Source of the DNA: Oreocharis arfaki
Lineage: Eukaryota; Chordata; Aves; Passeriformes; Paramythiidae
Assembly (NCBI GenBank): GCA_013398015.1
Contig: VZRR01010901.1
Location: forward strand, 311,371 to 375,370
Length of the DNA stretch: 64,000 bases
Direction of reading: 5' to 3'
Shown here: positions 37,726 to 49,984 of the stretch, in pieces
Numbering within the stretch: the first letter of the stretch is position 1
Layout of the letters: every line of letters begins with the position of its first letter
Position numbers and translations under genes: made by a program
The notes under the pieces: generated by a model
What the model was told of the DNA's origin: nothing
Database searches by the model: none
The model's input: the letters and a program-made list of their open reading frames with translations, nothing else

Positions 37726-39299
37726 CTATAGGCTGAGTGTTCCCTGCTGGGCTTTGCTGAATCAAGGACTTAGGCTCTTCCTGACATGGTGTGCTTGTAC
37801 ACACATACAAGTACTTGCCAAAACTGCTGAGGTTTTGCTGTAAAATGAAGTGTTGGAATCAAAACCTCCCAGGATTGCACTCTGATGAATTACTCTGTGT
37901 GCTGGAAAAAGGAAGATAAGGAGCAAGCAGAGGAAAAGGCATTTAAATACAGTATCCTGCATATATCATTTATTTCACTCATGATATCTGACAGTGGAAG
38001 AGTGTACAAAGTACACATTCACTGGTGTTGGGCTCTTTCCCCAGGTAGCCCTTCCATTAGTGGTGGCTATGTCATAAGTTCATGTTTGGTGATTTTTGGA
38101 CCACCTCTGCAGCCTCACCTGTACATACAGGGCTCCCCCTATAGGGCTTGGGACCTTTGAGCATGGATGGGGATCACAGAGGGTTTAAGCAAGCAAAGAT
38201 GTGAGTTTGAAAAGATGCTGCTTTGAATTTTCTTAAAATACTGCTTCTTTGGAATGCAGTGATGGCTCGTCTTTGTTTGGAACAGCTGTAGCCTTGCTTT
38301 GAGGAGAAGTGGGGTTTCTGGGGTAAATGCCCTTTTAGGGGCAGAGGGGAAGCCTCAACACTGGCCTAAGTTTTATGCTTGGTGTTTTCTTTCTATAAAG
38401 GCTGTCTCTCTGCAGCCACTGCAGTTTGTGCTGTGAACAGGCTTCCCACGGAGAGAAGGACTGGATGGTGCATAGGAACATTTTTTCAAATGAAAAATTT
38501 TTCAAAAATGTTTAGAAAGAAATGATTCTGAGAGTTAGTTATTTCTTGGAAGTTTTTAACAATGAGGACAATGTCCAGCATTTTGGCTGTTGTATGCTTT
38601 TTACCTTTTTTTTTTTTTTTTTTTTAAGTTTTGGTTGCTGCTGCTTTATCTTTCTCTTTGTCTTGCTGGTCCTTAGGTGTCCACAGTGTTTTGTGTAGGC
38701 TTGACAATGGTGTGTGTTCCAGGGACTATGTGTTTCAGTTATCTGGTCTGGGCCAATTGAACAGCTGTAGTCCTCTGTAGGCTGTGTTCCTGAAAAGAAA
38801 AATATGGCTCTAATTCATTTTTGTTTATTTTAAAACCTGATTGGCAGTCAGCACTGTATATCTACCACATTGTAATTATGGACAGTGGCAAAACTAATAA
38901 AACCCCAAAGTGTATATATATATGTATTTTTTTTAAAAATGAAATATTCTTACTGTCTTGAAATCTTTTAGAATACGTTTTGTCTATTTTAGGTTGCTTT
39001 ATTTCAGATTATCTAATTTACTCTGCAGAAATGAACAGGGGAGCACTTGCATGCCAAAAGTCAGCCCAATAGGTGGGTTGGTGGTGCCTCTATTAAAACA
39101 TATTTAAGAAAGGGCAAAAAATGCCTAGAGGTGGAGGAGGGGAGAAAAAAAGTGAGAAAGAGCAGAGGGAGCACCAATATCAGGGAAGAAGGAGGAGTTG
39201 GTGCTCCATGCCAGACAGGTATTACTTGCAGCCTGTGGACCAGTCATACAAGCTGATGGATGTTCCCCTGGTATCAACAGACTGTGTGGGATGAAGGGA
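37726..39299. other. unique non-coding sequence
   Basis: No supported gene. It includes a 20-base T-run (38606-38625) and a short TA repeat near 38911. Nothing else was recognised. Confidence 0.55.
38606..38625. repeat. T20 homopolymer
   Basis: Uninterrupted run of 20 T. No retroelement body was recognised on either side, so it is listed as a simple repeat. Confidence 0.9.
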
Positions 39300-40054
39300 C
39301 TGAGGGCAACCTTGCTGAGAAGGACTTGGCAGATGAAAAACTGAACATGACCCAGAAATGTGCACTTGCAGCCCAGGAAGACAATCCTGTCCTGGGCTGC
39401 ATCAAAACAAGGGTGGCCAGATGAGGGAGGTGATTTTGGCCCTCTACTCTTCTCTTATGAGACCCCACCTGGAGTTCTGTATCCAGGTCTGGGGTTCTCA
39501 GTCCAGGAAAGACATGGACCTGTTGAAGTGTCCAGAGAAGGGACACAAAAATGGTCTGAGGGCACTGTATCTGTGAGGGCAGGCTGAGAGAATTTAGGTT
39601 GTCCAGCCTGGGGAAGAGAGGGCTCTGGGGAGACCTTACTGTAGCCTTTCAATACCTAAAGGGCTTATAAAAAGATGGGGGTAGACTATTTAATAGGGCC
39701 TGTTACGATTACAGGAGTATTAGGTTTTTCTTATTATTGCTATTGTCATTACAGGATTACATTACCTGAATAGGATGGGGCAAGTGGTTTTAAACTAAAA
39801 GAAGATAGATGTGGACTAGATACAAGGAAAAGGCTTTTTTGTGATGAGGGTGGTAAAACACTGCAAGAAGTTGCCCAGAGAGGTGGTGGATGCCCACCAG
39901 TCTGGGCAATTTCTGGAAACACGCAGTCAGGGTCTGGTTGAACAGGGCTCTGAGCAACCTGGTCTGGTTGAAGATGTTCCTGCTCATTGCAGGATGTTGG
40001 ACTAGATGATCTCTGAAATCCCCTTCTGACCCAAATAATTCTATGATTCTATGA
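39300..40054 (+). mobile_element. CR1 LINE, sense, with decayed RT C-terminal coding
   Basis: A 5'-truncated CR1 that ends in two ATTCTATGA-type units (40038-40054). Upstream segments typical of CR1 are visible in order: a TGAACATGACCCAG part, TCCTGGGCTGCATCAAAA, GAGACCCCACCTGGAGTTCTG, AAAGACATGGACCTGTTG, GGGGAGACCTTA, GTTGCCCAGAGAGGTGGTGGATGCCC, and GATGATCTCTGAAATCCCC. A plus-strand frame (39358-39576) still encodes the RPHLEFCIQVW-type motif of the CR1 ORF2 C-terminus, but it is followed by stops. A spacer of about 50 bases with a repeated ATTACAGGA sits near 39715-39775, where related copies have only a few bases. Confidence 0.93.
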
Positions 40055-43000
40055 CCATAGCCCCCAACCCCTGTGCTGCTTGGGGTGAGGGGTGGAGTCT
40101 TGAGGAAAGCAGTGAAGTTGAGGCTGGGAGAGGAAAGGTGGTATTTTAATGTTTGTGGTTTTGTTTCTCTTTACCTGCATCTATTTTACTTGGCAATAAG
40201 TAATTTTTATCAAGTCATGTCTGTTTTTCCTGCTTGCCTGCAACAGTAATTGATAAGCAATCTCCCTGTCTTTATCTCAACCCACAAGCTTTCTCATTCT
40301 TATTCTTCCTAATTTCTCTATATCCTGCTGAGAGGAAAGAGTGACTGAGAGCCTGGGAGGGCGTTTGGCTCTTAGCCAAGGCTAACCCAGCCCAGCCAGC
40401 AGGAGGTTTAATGTCAAGCTAAGCAGGTCTCGCACTTGAACAGTGCTGTGCACTGCAGCTGGGAGCTGCAGCTGCAGCTAAGCTGCCTCGTTTAAATGAC
40501 CAGTGCAGCAGCTTGAGGCTCGGTGCTGGCTTCACATGTCCACCTGCTTTGGTGTCCAGCATCCTAACAGGATTTTTAATGTAAGCAGCCTGCCTCTTCA
40601 GCCTTCTCCTCCCCACCACAAAGTACTCCGACATTGTCTGAATCTGCTCAGTTTTCTTTATGGTATCCTACCCTATATGTGCAGACATTGCATTTCTTGC
40701 AGGGGTCTTATGCTGGGTGCAAAGGGGACACCTCTGGTATTTTGCACTTACAAATAGGAGAGAGAAGCTTGCTGGCTTAGTTGCAGTCAGAAGGGATGCA
40801 TCTCTCAACCAGATGTTTTGGTAAGATTCTTTGATATGAAGGGAGTAGAAGCTGCCCTCAGTTACTTGGAGACAGGATTTGGGTTCCATAAAACGCTGCT
40901 GATCTCAAGAGATCAAATCAAACTAAATCATGAGGTTCTTAAAAGAAATGAAAAATTCTCAGAAGAATTTATCTTGAATTTAATTTCTCTTTTGACCTTT
41001 ATGGTTTGTTGGCAGGAGTGGGAGGTCCACGATGTGGTTGTGAGGGCACATAAAAATGCATTCACCTTCATACACTTTCCTGTGTGCTGAGACACTGACT
41101 TCTCCGTTGTTCCTCTTTCACAGCTGAAGTAATCACCACCCACCTTCCTTATGAGTTTTTCCTCTCCAGCCTTTGCACTTTTTCTCCTGTATGGCCCTTT
41201 GGTATGCAGAATAAAAAATTATGCTGGAGGAAAACTGAGAACATTACAGAAGTTGAAGAACAAGAAATGACAGAGCTTGAATGTGGTGGGCACAGGTATG
41301 TCTTAAGATGGAGGAAAAGACTTTTTTGAGTCCCTTGTGGAGAAGAAAATCTCCAAATCAGATAATTAGGGAGTATTTTGCTTCAGGGTCCTACATAGAA
41401 CTCTGCTTAAATTAGCAGACATAAAAATAATAGAGCTGGAAGAGCTGCTCACTTCACATCAAGCACTCTTGCAATATCCTGCAAGTGCTGAATGCTGTGA
41501 TCTGTAAATTTTTTGTGAGAGCTGGCAATGCTGTTACATCATCACATGAATCACATTCTCTGTACTTCTTACCATGCCTTCCAGCTGTGGCCCTGCAGGC
41601 AGGAGAAGGTAGCCAGGTACATGATCCACATCCAAATGGGCATTTTTTTTCCTGGTAAATGATACTGATTTTGCAAATATGCACTCAATTAATGCAGTGT
41701 GCTAATTCCAAAAATGTTTATTTAGCTGACTGTGTCCTTGTTGCTCATGCTTACAGTATGGATTGTGCTAGGAACTGGGTGCCTTTTGATTATGTTTGTA
41801 AGCTATACATTAGGGCCATTGTAGGCTGGGTCTTTCTCTTCTGGATGTTTCTCTGTTTTCTTTATGAAAAAGTACTGATTTATTTGCTATACTGCATTCA
41901 CTCCCCAGACATCAGCTCCCTGACTCAGACTCGTGAATGGCTTCTGAGTCTAGATGCCCAATGGCTGAGATGCCCATGCTTGGCAGCATGGCATGTCTGG
42001 TTGTTCCTTAGTTGTCAGAAGTTTGGTGGATGCTGACCTCTGACCACGGCACTTGAAGTGACCAGACAGTTGCAAGCACCCCAAGTGTGTGAAAATTTGC
42101 TTGTCAAGTAGTGCAGGTGCTTTTGCAAGCCCTAAAGGCCTGGCTTATATATTTGTTTTGTGAATACTGTTGAAAGAAAAACCAAACTAAACCCAGCAAA
42201 AACTAAGATTTGTAGCTGGATAAAAGAGAGAAAGAACATAGCTGTTCAGATAACCAAGTGTAATCAGCAGTCTCATTTACTGGGGTTAATTTTGCCTGTA
42301 GCAGCATTTGTGCTATTGGCAAAGTGACTGTCCTGTCACAAGAAAGAATTACTACTGAGTTCTCAGTAGTGTGGGTGGGTGTGAAACTGAGAGTTACCAG
42401 TTGTGTCAGAGCAGGAAGGGCAGGAGCAGTCCTAAACCCAGCATTTAGGTGTTCCCATGCTCTTCTGGAGTGGCTGCTGTGCTTTTTAATGCTGTGAGAT
42501 TGGCACGTCATGAAGAACGTTGAGGTGATTTGTGTGCTTGTGATTCTTTATTTGGTTTGGAATTTTAAAATTCTTTAATACTTTCAAAACAACGAGCTGT
42601 ATAAATTGTTGAGCGGCACTGCAATCGAACTGAGTGTTGTAATGTGTTTGGGAAGGAAACCTAAAGTCACCCAGTGGATGTACATATTCTGCTGCAGCCC
42701 TTAGTGCTGAATCCCATCACGGCAGGGCTCAGTTCATCAAAGTGGCATTCATCTCATCTGTCTCTAGCTGTGTTAAAATTAAAGCATCTAGGCCAGAAAG
42801 TGCTTCAGTCCAGCTATTTCGTGTGGCTATTTTAGGGTGGATAAGTCATGCTCAGTTGAAGTGTTTCTGCACTGGCTGCAGGGCACATAGAGAGCTAGTT
42901 TGGATGCCATGTCTGAGTTCAGCCCTGGAGCAGCCCCACAGTCCTGGAGAGCTCTCAGCCTCGTGGTGTCATTTAAGACAGCAGTTGCGTTGATAAAGTT

Positions 43001-46000
43001 TCAACTCCGCACAGCACTTGGGAACCTCCTTCTTTTCCCCCTGAGCAGGCATGTTTTCCTGGAATGAGGCCTCCAGCTCTTACCAGATGTCCCCTTCTGG
43101 CTCCAGCTGTGCCAGCTAGGATGTCACAACCCGTCAGTGCTTTTCAGAGCCGGTGATGATCCCACAGAGATCTGACAGCAGAGCAGTCTGCGGGAGGCTG
43201 AATCTATCAGTTTATTGTAATCAATTTGCAGCTTTTGGGTTGATCTGTCCTGATGGGTTTTACCCAAAGCAGACCCAGCAGCACTTGCACAAATACTCCC
43301 ACCATCAGAGTGACAGCAGCAACCACTGGACAGTAACTCGGTGGCACTACAGTGTGTAAAGGGAATGTCTTTCTGCAGTTTCAGGAGAGGAGACAGGGAG
43401 TCTCAGCTGTGTTCCTTCCCCTGGACTGTGCTGTTCTCTAGCTTGTGTCTCATCTAAAGCCTGCAGTGATGTTCAAGCACTCCTGTCTCTCAGCTGTGCG
43501 TGTGTGGTAGAGTGTTGACCTTGACAGGTTCTGCCAAGCTGAGTAAGGTGAGCCGTGGGGGAATGTGGTGTGCTTTGGGGGCAGGTGCAATGGATGCCAA
43601 GGAGCACTTCAGACACTGAGCTCTGAGAAGGACTGTGTCTCTCAGAGGCAGTGAGCACATACAGATAGCAAAAAGTTGGTTGTACCCGGGGGATTTGTGA
43701 GAACAAACTACAAGTTTGCTATAGGTGTTAGATGATTTCTGTGCTTGCAAATATTCCTGTGGAGCCGTTTTGTTTTCTCAGGCTTTACAGTCACAGATGT
43801 GGTGAGGCTATAAACATGGTAATCTTGCTCCTTCTTAATTCAGAATTTGGACTCTTCCTCGCTCCATTAAACCTCACATTTAACTTTATTTTGAAGAGTT
43901 TTAGTCATAGGAATGGTGTTGGGGACAGAAATGGTACATTTAGTTCTGCTGAACGGATAGGGTATTAGATTGGCAGTCTCTGTCAGTGTTTAATTGCAGA
44001 TTAATGGGATGTAATATGTCATTATGGCAGCTCAGTAGCGCAAGTTTTGGAGCTGCACACAAAGTCCAGGCTTTCATTTCTTGTTAGACGAGGCTACTCT
44101 GACCTGCCTTGCACAATTTCCTCTCTGTTCTCTTGTGGCAGAGAATAGGAATATTTACAGTTCAGGTACTTAATGACCCCAGGAATATGATGCAAGACCA
44201 AAGGTGTAATTTAAAGGGTATGAAGAGATGGGAAAGAACTGATACAATGCAGGAATGACATAATTCCAACAATATGCTACAAGGAATGAAGTATCTGTGA
44301 AAAGCTTTATGCTGTGAAATGAGCAGCTTTCTGCACAACATCTTCCAGCAGATACAAAGGTATTATTTGTGTCCAAAATGAATAGATCTGCTCAGCTTTA
44401 CTAACCAGACCATGAATTCAAGGGAGAGACTGTATTCGTGGGCTGTAAAATGAGGGCATCCCATAAATGGGTTATTGAAGTAACATTCCCAGTTATTGCC
44501 TAGTTCAGCCTCTATCAGCCAGTACTTTAATGCTTCATGTCTTGCTGCAGATGCCTTATGCTGAGCAGGTTGATTTGAAGCTATTCTTACTGAGGACCAC
44601 CTTGAGACATTTACTTGCCTAAAAAGTACTTTACACTATGAGCAGCCCTCCTTATATTTGCAGAAAAAAAATATTGCTGTTTGGAAATGGAATAGATTGT
44701 GTTTTGGCCCCAGGGAAGGAGCTGAATAAGGAATCAAACACATGTTAGAAAGGGCTTAATCACTTTAAGATGTAATAGATCTCCTTGAATTTGTCTTTCC
44801 TTGTAAGACAGACTGTCAGTGTTGCTGTGCAGGTACCAGGCACCTCCTCAAGAGCTGCTTATTCTTGAACTCCACAACTGACAGTCCTGCTTGTGCAGTG
44901 TGGAGTGTCATAAGGTAGAATGGATTTTTTATTTTCTTGGTGGGGTAGGGAAAAGGTTCCTGTATAGCAATGGGCAGATGAGGTCTTCCTGTCTGACTGG
45001 AGTCACAAGGAGGAAATGCTAACCATCCCAGAATTAAAGAAGTAGCTTGGAAACTTCTGTGGCAAGCACAGGACTGCTTCTTCAGTGACAGATTTCAAGG
45101 CAGGAGTTGTTCGTGCTGGTTAAAGGAGAAGAGGGAGCCCTCAGGTGAGGGGTTTCAGATGTGTGTGACAGCTCTGCTGGGAGTTTTATCTTGTGCTGTA
45201 TAGAGCCTGGCTACCACCATGTTTGCTTGTGATGCACCATTTGTTTATGCTCCCGATGCTGGTGTTTTACTTATTTAACTATTTTGCACGTCCAAGTTGT
45301 TCTGTGCCACTGTAAAAGTGGGAACTGACAGAGCTTAGAAAACTTTGCTTGGAGGATAGCAAGTCTGTTATTGAAACTGCTGACCCAGATGGGCCAGGGA
45401 TGCTTCTGTACAGAAACCAGGTGTCTTAATAATCTGATGCAGTTTGGCCTTGACTGTTCTTGTATGTGAGAGTGTTTTGGGCTTGTGAAGTGCTCTGTTG
45501 TTCCTGTGCAAAGAACGACCCTACCATGCCCGAACCTCTGTGTCAGAGTATCGGCCCAGGGAGAGCATCATGGGAGCTGCTATTGCTCCCAGTTCCTTAC
45601 AGATAAGTGAGGATGCAGCAGCAAAGTTTGGGCATTGGGGTAGCCAGGCTCTTCCTCCTCTGCCTGTTGGCCTGTGTGTCCGAGTCACATCTGGGGAGAG
45701 AATAGTGAGCAAGTCACCTGGGCTGAATGCAGGGCCACCATCTGGGAGCAGAGGTGCACCCTGCAGGGTCCAGGTGTGTTCCTTGGGATCTAGCTGAGCT
45801 GGAAAGGAGGTGACTGTGCACAGCCACCTGGCAAAGATTGCTGCTTCAGTGGCCCGTGGATAGAGCAGTGTGAGTGAGCACCTCTTTATCTCCTCCAGGC
45901 ACAATCAGGTCGCCTGGCTCGTGTCAGTGATTTGTGGTGTTTTATACGAGCACTGATTATTCATTTTTCGTAAGTGTAAGTATGCAGTTTTGACAAAAAG

Positions 46001-47498
46001 GAGCTCTTCAGGCAGCACTGTGGGGAACACCCAGGAAGGAGTTGCAGTGAGTAGCTGGAAAGTGTGAAACTCTTTGAAAGGTACACTGAGATCTAGGAAA
46101 AAAGTCTGTGATTCACGTTCATAACCCTTGCCCTTTGCTCAGGGCTTGTTTGACAGCAATGAATGAACTAAATATTAGTACATTTATGGTTTGCAGAAAA
46201 AAAATTCTTAGACATAATATGTGGCTAATACCACAGAATGACCAGGCTACTTCAGAAGAGTGGTAAGAGCCTAATAATGCCTTTATTTAAAAGGACTGAG
46301 ACTCACTCTCTCACGTCTAGAACTGAGGAAAGTATTTATCATTAGTACCATGCTGCCAGATTTAGTAGTGTGAAAATAATGCAAACAGTCATCTGTAATG
46401 CAAATGTTGATGTCTGATTAATAGAGAAAATAACACAAGCAATTAATCCACAAGGGAGTAGGTCATTATAAATGTAAATTAGATCATCAAAGGGTAAGCC
46501 ACACAGAAATAAAACTACCCCAAAACATGATTAATTATTGAAATTCCAGTAAAAAAGGCATCTTTAACAATAGAGTCCTTGGAAGACATGTCATGTGGTT
46601 CATCAAAATTCTGGACAGGGTTATTTTACAATCCCCAAATTGATTAGCTTCATTATAAATATGATGGGGACATTTATTCCACCCAAGATAGCATTCTGTT
46701 TTAGTGACAGAGCACACCCTTCGCACTAAACTGACTCTTTCCTGATTTGCGTACACCCAACTTTTGCTATAGTACATAGTTTGCTTGGGTAACTCAGAAG
46801 ATACCTGCTTGCATTTTTTTTCAGGGATAAGTATAGCCTTTACATAAATAAGTGTATTTGTACCTGCATATGATCTTAATCACCCCAAGATAAAACGTTA
46901 GAGGAAAGGCTGTCTTTCTCGTCAGGTCATAGAGATTTGTCAAAAATTAGTTTCTCTTCTTGCCTCTCAGAAAAATTTTCAGGTGACCTTGGACATATCG
47001 CTTTATCTCGCTGTGCTTTGTTCTCTACCTTGGTTTTGAATGTTTCAGCTTAATGATGTATAACATGAAATTATTTAAACGGTTTTCATTTCAAGTAATG
47101 CTAAGAATCTACCCTTGTAACGTCCTGGTCACTTTTTAAAAGCTCAATTAAAGATGTTGTTCTTTTCTAGCAAAGTAGGGCTTGCTGCTCTTCAAGTGCT
47201 GTTAAATGCTCAAGTGACTTCTGCTTTGAAGATACACAGTATTTTAGCACTGTTTGTAACATTAAAGGCTAGGATTGTAATCTGCATCTTTCCTGAGGTT
47301 AAATTTTCCATTTTCCTATTATTAGAGCCCTACTTAGGAACTTGGCAGTTTTCCCCCCTTTCTATTCAAAGTAGATCCAATGTGCTTTACCACAGCAGTT
47401 TAAGTGTTTTTTACATGGCATCATGTTGGTGTGCTGAAAACCCTGCAGAAGTGGCCTTGTGAAACACCTTGCTCCTTATGCAAGGCCAGTTGGAGTTT
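40055..47498. other. unique non-coding sequence
   Basis: No supported gene across 7.4 kb. Frames reach 127 codons (45521-45904, minus, overlapped by 99 codons on plus) without domains. 46310-46540 is an AT-rich, repeat-free block that may be conserved non-coding DNA, by impression only. The right edge borders the retroviral 3' LTR. Confidence 0.5.
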
Positions 47499-47843
47499 AG
47501 ATGCCAAAATCTGCCAGATAGAAACTTTCTCACACAGTTTTGAGTTTAGAAAACAGGCATTCTTTATTGCAGAACATTATCACTCAGAGAATCCTTCCTC
47601 TAGTTAATTGAGCGCCCGAAGTGTTGGGTAAGCAGAGATTTTATCATGCACACTGATTACATATTCATTAGCTCTCCCTGCCTACTTGATGTATATGGAT
47701 TACTTAATTTTACATAGTCACACCCCTTATTTGAAGTCCTTATATGTTTCTTTGGAGTCTTCTTGGCTTCTGTTTTGTCAGCCTCATCTACTTCTCTTTA
47801 TTTGATAAGAGTAAAATGTTATTCTGTTCTACTGGCTTTATCA
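47499..47843 (-). repeat. 3' LTR of the provirus (shortened)
   Basis: Paired with 53597-54077. The U3 start (TGATAAAG on the minus strand) directly follows the polypurine tract. It is about 345 bases against 481 in the partner: roughly 165 bases of U3 and another 19 bases are missing, and an insertion of about 16 bases lies near 47590-47607. It has an AATAAA polyadenylation signal (minus, 47563-47568) that is not present at the matching place of the 5' LTR. The outer end is degraded (AGATGCC where the partner has TGATACC). Confidence 0.93.
47563..47568 (-). promoter_or_regulatory. LTR polyadenylation signal AATAAA
   Basis: Reverse complement of TTTATT inside the 3' LTR, about 95 bases downstream of the GATAAAA TATA-like element on the proviral strand, a normal R-region position. 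The 5' LTR has diverged at this place and lacks the hexamer. Confidence 0.7.
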
Positions 47844-47859
47844 AGTCCCCCATTTTCTT
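47844..47859 (-). promoter_or_regulatory. polypurine tract
   Basis: On the minus strand AAGAAAATGGGGGACT immediately precedes the U3 start TGATAAAG. An A/G-rich run ending in a G cluster next to the LTR is the plus-strand DNA priming site of retroviruses. The last bases before the LTR (CT) are not purines, possibly a mutation or the usual small offset. Confidence 0.85.
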
Positions 47860-47889
47860 GGGACTAAGTTCCTTATGGGAACCAGTCTC

Positions 47890-48138
47890 TTAATATCTGT
47901 ATTTCATTTTATAGCATAAGACATTACAACAGCTATAACACTGAATCATCATGCAAGCTAAAACACACATAGCAATTATTATGGTGGCGGTTATAAACAG
48001 ATGTTTTAACCAAGTCCAGCTGGGTAACCGTGAAGTAGGTTTGGTCCAGATTTCTTCATATCCCCAGGAGGTGTTGTCTGGAGCTGTGTGTTGTAAAATC
48101 TGTGTTTGTTTCCAGATTTCTTGGATATCCGTGGACAC
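47890..48138 (-). pseudogene. env remnant: TM membrane anchor and tail only
   Basis: About 80 codons ending at a TAA just upstream of the polypurine tract, where env must end. The predicted fragment has a polar stretch, then SWTWLKHLF, a hydrophobic segment of about 22 residues (ITATIIIAMCVLACMMIQ...), several cysteines and a short basic end. That is the layout of a transmembrane subunit anchor plus cytoplasmic tail. Nothing of SU, the fusion peptide or the CX6CC region is present. The integrase stop codon lies only 42 bases upstream, so almost the whole env was deleted. The left limit of this fragment is arbitrary because there is no natural start. Confidence 0.75.
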
Positions 48139-48180
48139 TCTACAACTTTAATAGCAAAACAAACATCTTGGTTTTTTTGT

Positions 48181-48897
48181 TTATCTGAGGGGATCTGCCC
48201 TTTTAGTTCTGGAATAATGTATCCATGATTGTACTCCACCCAGTTTCAGCGCTGTTGAAGTTGTCAGTAGTACTTGGAAAGGTCCCCTCCACTTTGACTG
48301 GAGCGGGGACGTTCCCCAGTCTTTCAAGTAGATCCAATCTCCTGGTTGGAACTCATGCGCTGGTGTGTCCAATCCCGTCAGTCTGGAGATGACCACTGCT
48401 CGCTGTAAATCCCTTGAAGTTTTACAAAGAGAAATGAGGTAATTGTTCAAGTTGACCCCTCCTTTTAGGTGTGTGTCTCCTGGAGTGTGTGGTACGTGGT
48501 AGGGTTGACCATGTAGCGACTCATAGGGGCTTATTTTGCTGGTGTTGCACGGTTGAGTTCTGATTTGAAGTACAGCAACGCATAAGGCCTGGACCCATGT
48601 CATGGAGGTTTCCTGACATATTTTACCCAATTGCAATTTGTATGATTCATTCACTCTGCCACCAGCTTGGGGCCTATAAGGAGTATGAAGATCCCACAGT
48701 ATTCCCAAAGCTTTTCTAACCTGTTGTACCACTTCTGCATTTAAGTGGGAACCACTGTCTGATGACATTCCCAAAGGTACCCCAAATCTAGCTATTATTG
48801 TATTCAACAGTATTTTAGTCACTTCCTTAGCCTGGTTGGTGCAACAAGGGAAGGCTTCTGGCCACCCAGAAAAGGTATCCACCAGAACTAGGAGCAA
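48181..48897 (-). pseudogene. pol fragment: integrase core and C-terminal domain
   Basis: An open stretch of 238 codons ending at a TGA. It holds most of the integrase catalytic core: LVDTFSGWPEAFP, the second catalytic Asp in SSDSGSH, LHTPYRPQAGGRV, then a C-terminal GPFQVLL and TALKLGG region like gammaretroviral integrases. Where the third catalytic acid (Glu) is expected after PQAGGRV there is Asn. The first catalytic Asp lies in the upstream fragment, in a different frame, and is also Asn. The enzyme would join viral DNA to host chromosomes; this copy would not be expected to do so. No overlap with an env start is preserved. Confidence 0.92.
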
Positions 48898-49223
48898 TAC
48901 TGCCCTTTTCTGGGTAATTCAGTGAAATTAAGCTGCCAATATTCACTCAGAACGTTTCCAGATTTCATGGCTCCTAGCACTACGTTATTAGCTGTGTTAG
49001 GGTTGTTTCTTTTACAAACTATACGTTGTTGGATTATTGATTGTATAATCTGAGCCAATTTAAACCCAATTATAGATTTTTGCAAATGTTTCAGGAGTTT
49101 TTTGGTACTTCTATGTTCACAATCCACTATTCCATGCAAGATCAGTTCTGGGACTACTATTTGCCCAGTTGGGGTAACTGCCCAGCCTCGTAGATCAAAT
49201 TTTGCTTCTAAGGTTTCAGTTAA
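48888..49223 (-). pseudogene. pol fragment: integrase N-terminal region
   Basis: A frame shifted relative to both neighbours. It contains the stretch around FDLRGWAVTPTGQIVVP that precedes integrase in gammaretroviruses, a degraded HHCC zinc-binding region (first His pair not clear, one CKRNN left of the second pair) and the start of the catalytic core, WQLNFTEL. The Asn in that motif (48927-48929) occupies the position of the first DDE acid. A frameshift near 48890-48900 separates it from the rest of the core. Confidence 0.8.
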
Positions 49224-49529
49224 TTAACAGTCCCTAGCACTATACTCTGATTTTTCTGCTGGGAGAGATATTTCTGGCAAGGGTATTAAAGATACATTTT
49301 CTAACGTGCCTTTTTCTGCAGCCTCTTTGGCAGCCTTATTGGCTAAATGATTCCCCAATTCCAGTTTGGTCTTACCTGCTTGGTGTGTTCTGCAATGCAC
49401 GATGGCAACCTCTGCTGGTTTCTGGATACTTTTGAGTAAATCCAAGATTTGTTTTCCATTTTTGATTGCTGTGCCTTGAGATGTCAAAAGGCCTTTTTCT
49501 TTCCAGATGGCCCTGTGTGAATGCACCAC
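49224..49529 (-). pseudogene. pol fragment: RNase H C-terminal part
   Basis: About 100 codons with the end of the retroviral RNase H fold: a KNGKQILDLL helix, VAIVHCRTHQ and LGNHLANKAAKEAA. In active enzymes the last motif carries a catalytic Asp after LA; here it is Asn (AAT). The fragment ends at a TAA-type stop before the integrase spacer. The apparent first codon is not a true start; it simply follows a frame break. Confidence 0.85.
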
Positions 49530-49984
49530 TCCAAAAGTTTATTTTGAATCAGTCCAAATGTTAACTCATTTTCCTGTACTCAATTCCAAAGCTCGAGTGA
49601 GTGCAATTACACATTGGAGGGGAGTGCCCCTGATTCAGTTACCTCATGGTGTGTAGTCACTGCATATCCAGGTAGTCATTTTCCGTTTTGGACAAAGCTG
49701 CTCCCATCAGTAAACAGCTCTCAGTCAAGACTTTCCAAGGGTCTGTCTCCTAAGTCAGGTCTGCTGGAATATGCTTCTTCTGTAGTTTGTAAGCAAACAA
49801 AGCAAAGCATAAGTCATACTCTGGGGTTCCTTGTACTTGTTGGGCAGATAAGAATACAGCAGGGTAAACGATAGAAGTTGTTTTGATTGTCACATCATCT
49901 CACTCCAGCAAGACTCCCTGGTACTTTAGCTGGGAGAGAGCCAGTGGCCCCCTTTTTGCTTGAGAAGCGACTGCACCATGTGTG
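49530..49984 (-). pseudogene. decayed RT connection / RNase H N-terminal part
   Basis: On the minus strand, pieces such as QLKYQGVLLE, VTIKTTSIVYP and LCFALFAYKLQ are readable between stops, in the place of the RT connection and the beginning of RNase H. No intact catalytic motif can be read. Plus-strand frames here (for example 49614-49874) are shadows. Confidence 0.6.

Noticed and set aside
45498..45904. Overlapping 99-codon (plus) and 127-codon (minus) frames in a GC-richer patch
   Set aside because: No family recognised on either strand and CpG count is ordinary; not enough to call an exon.
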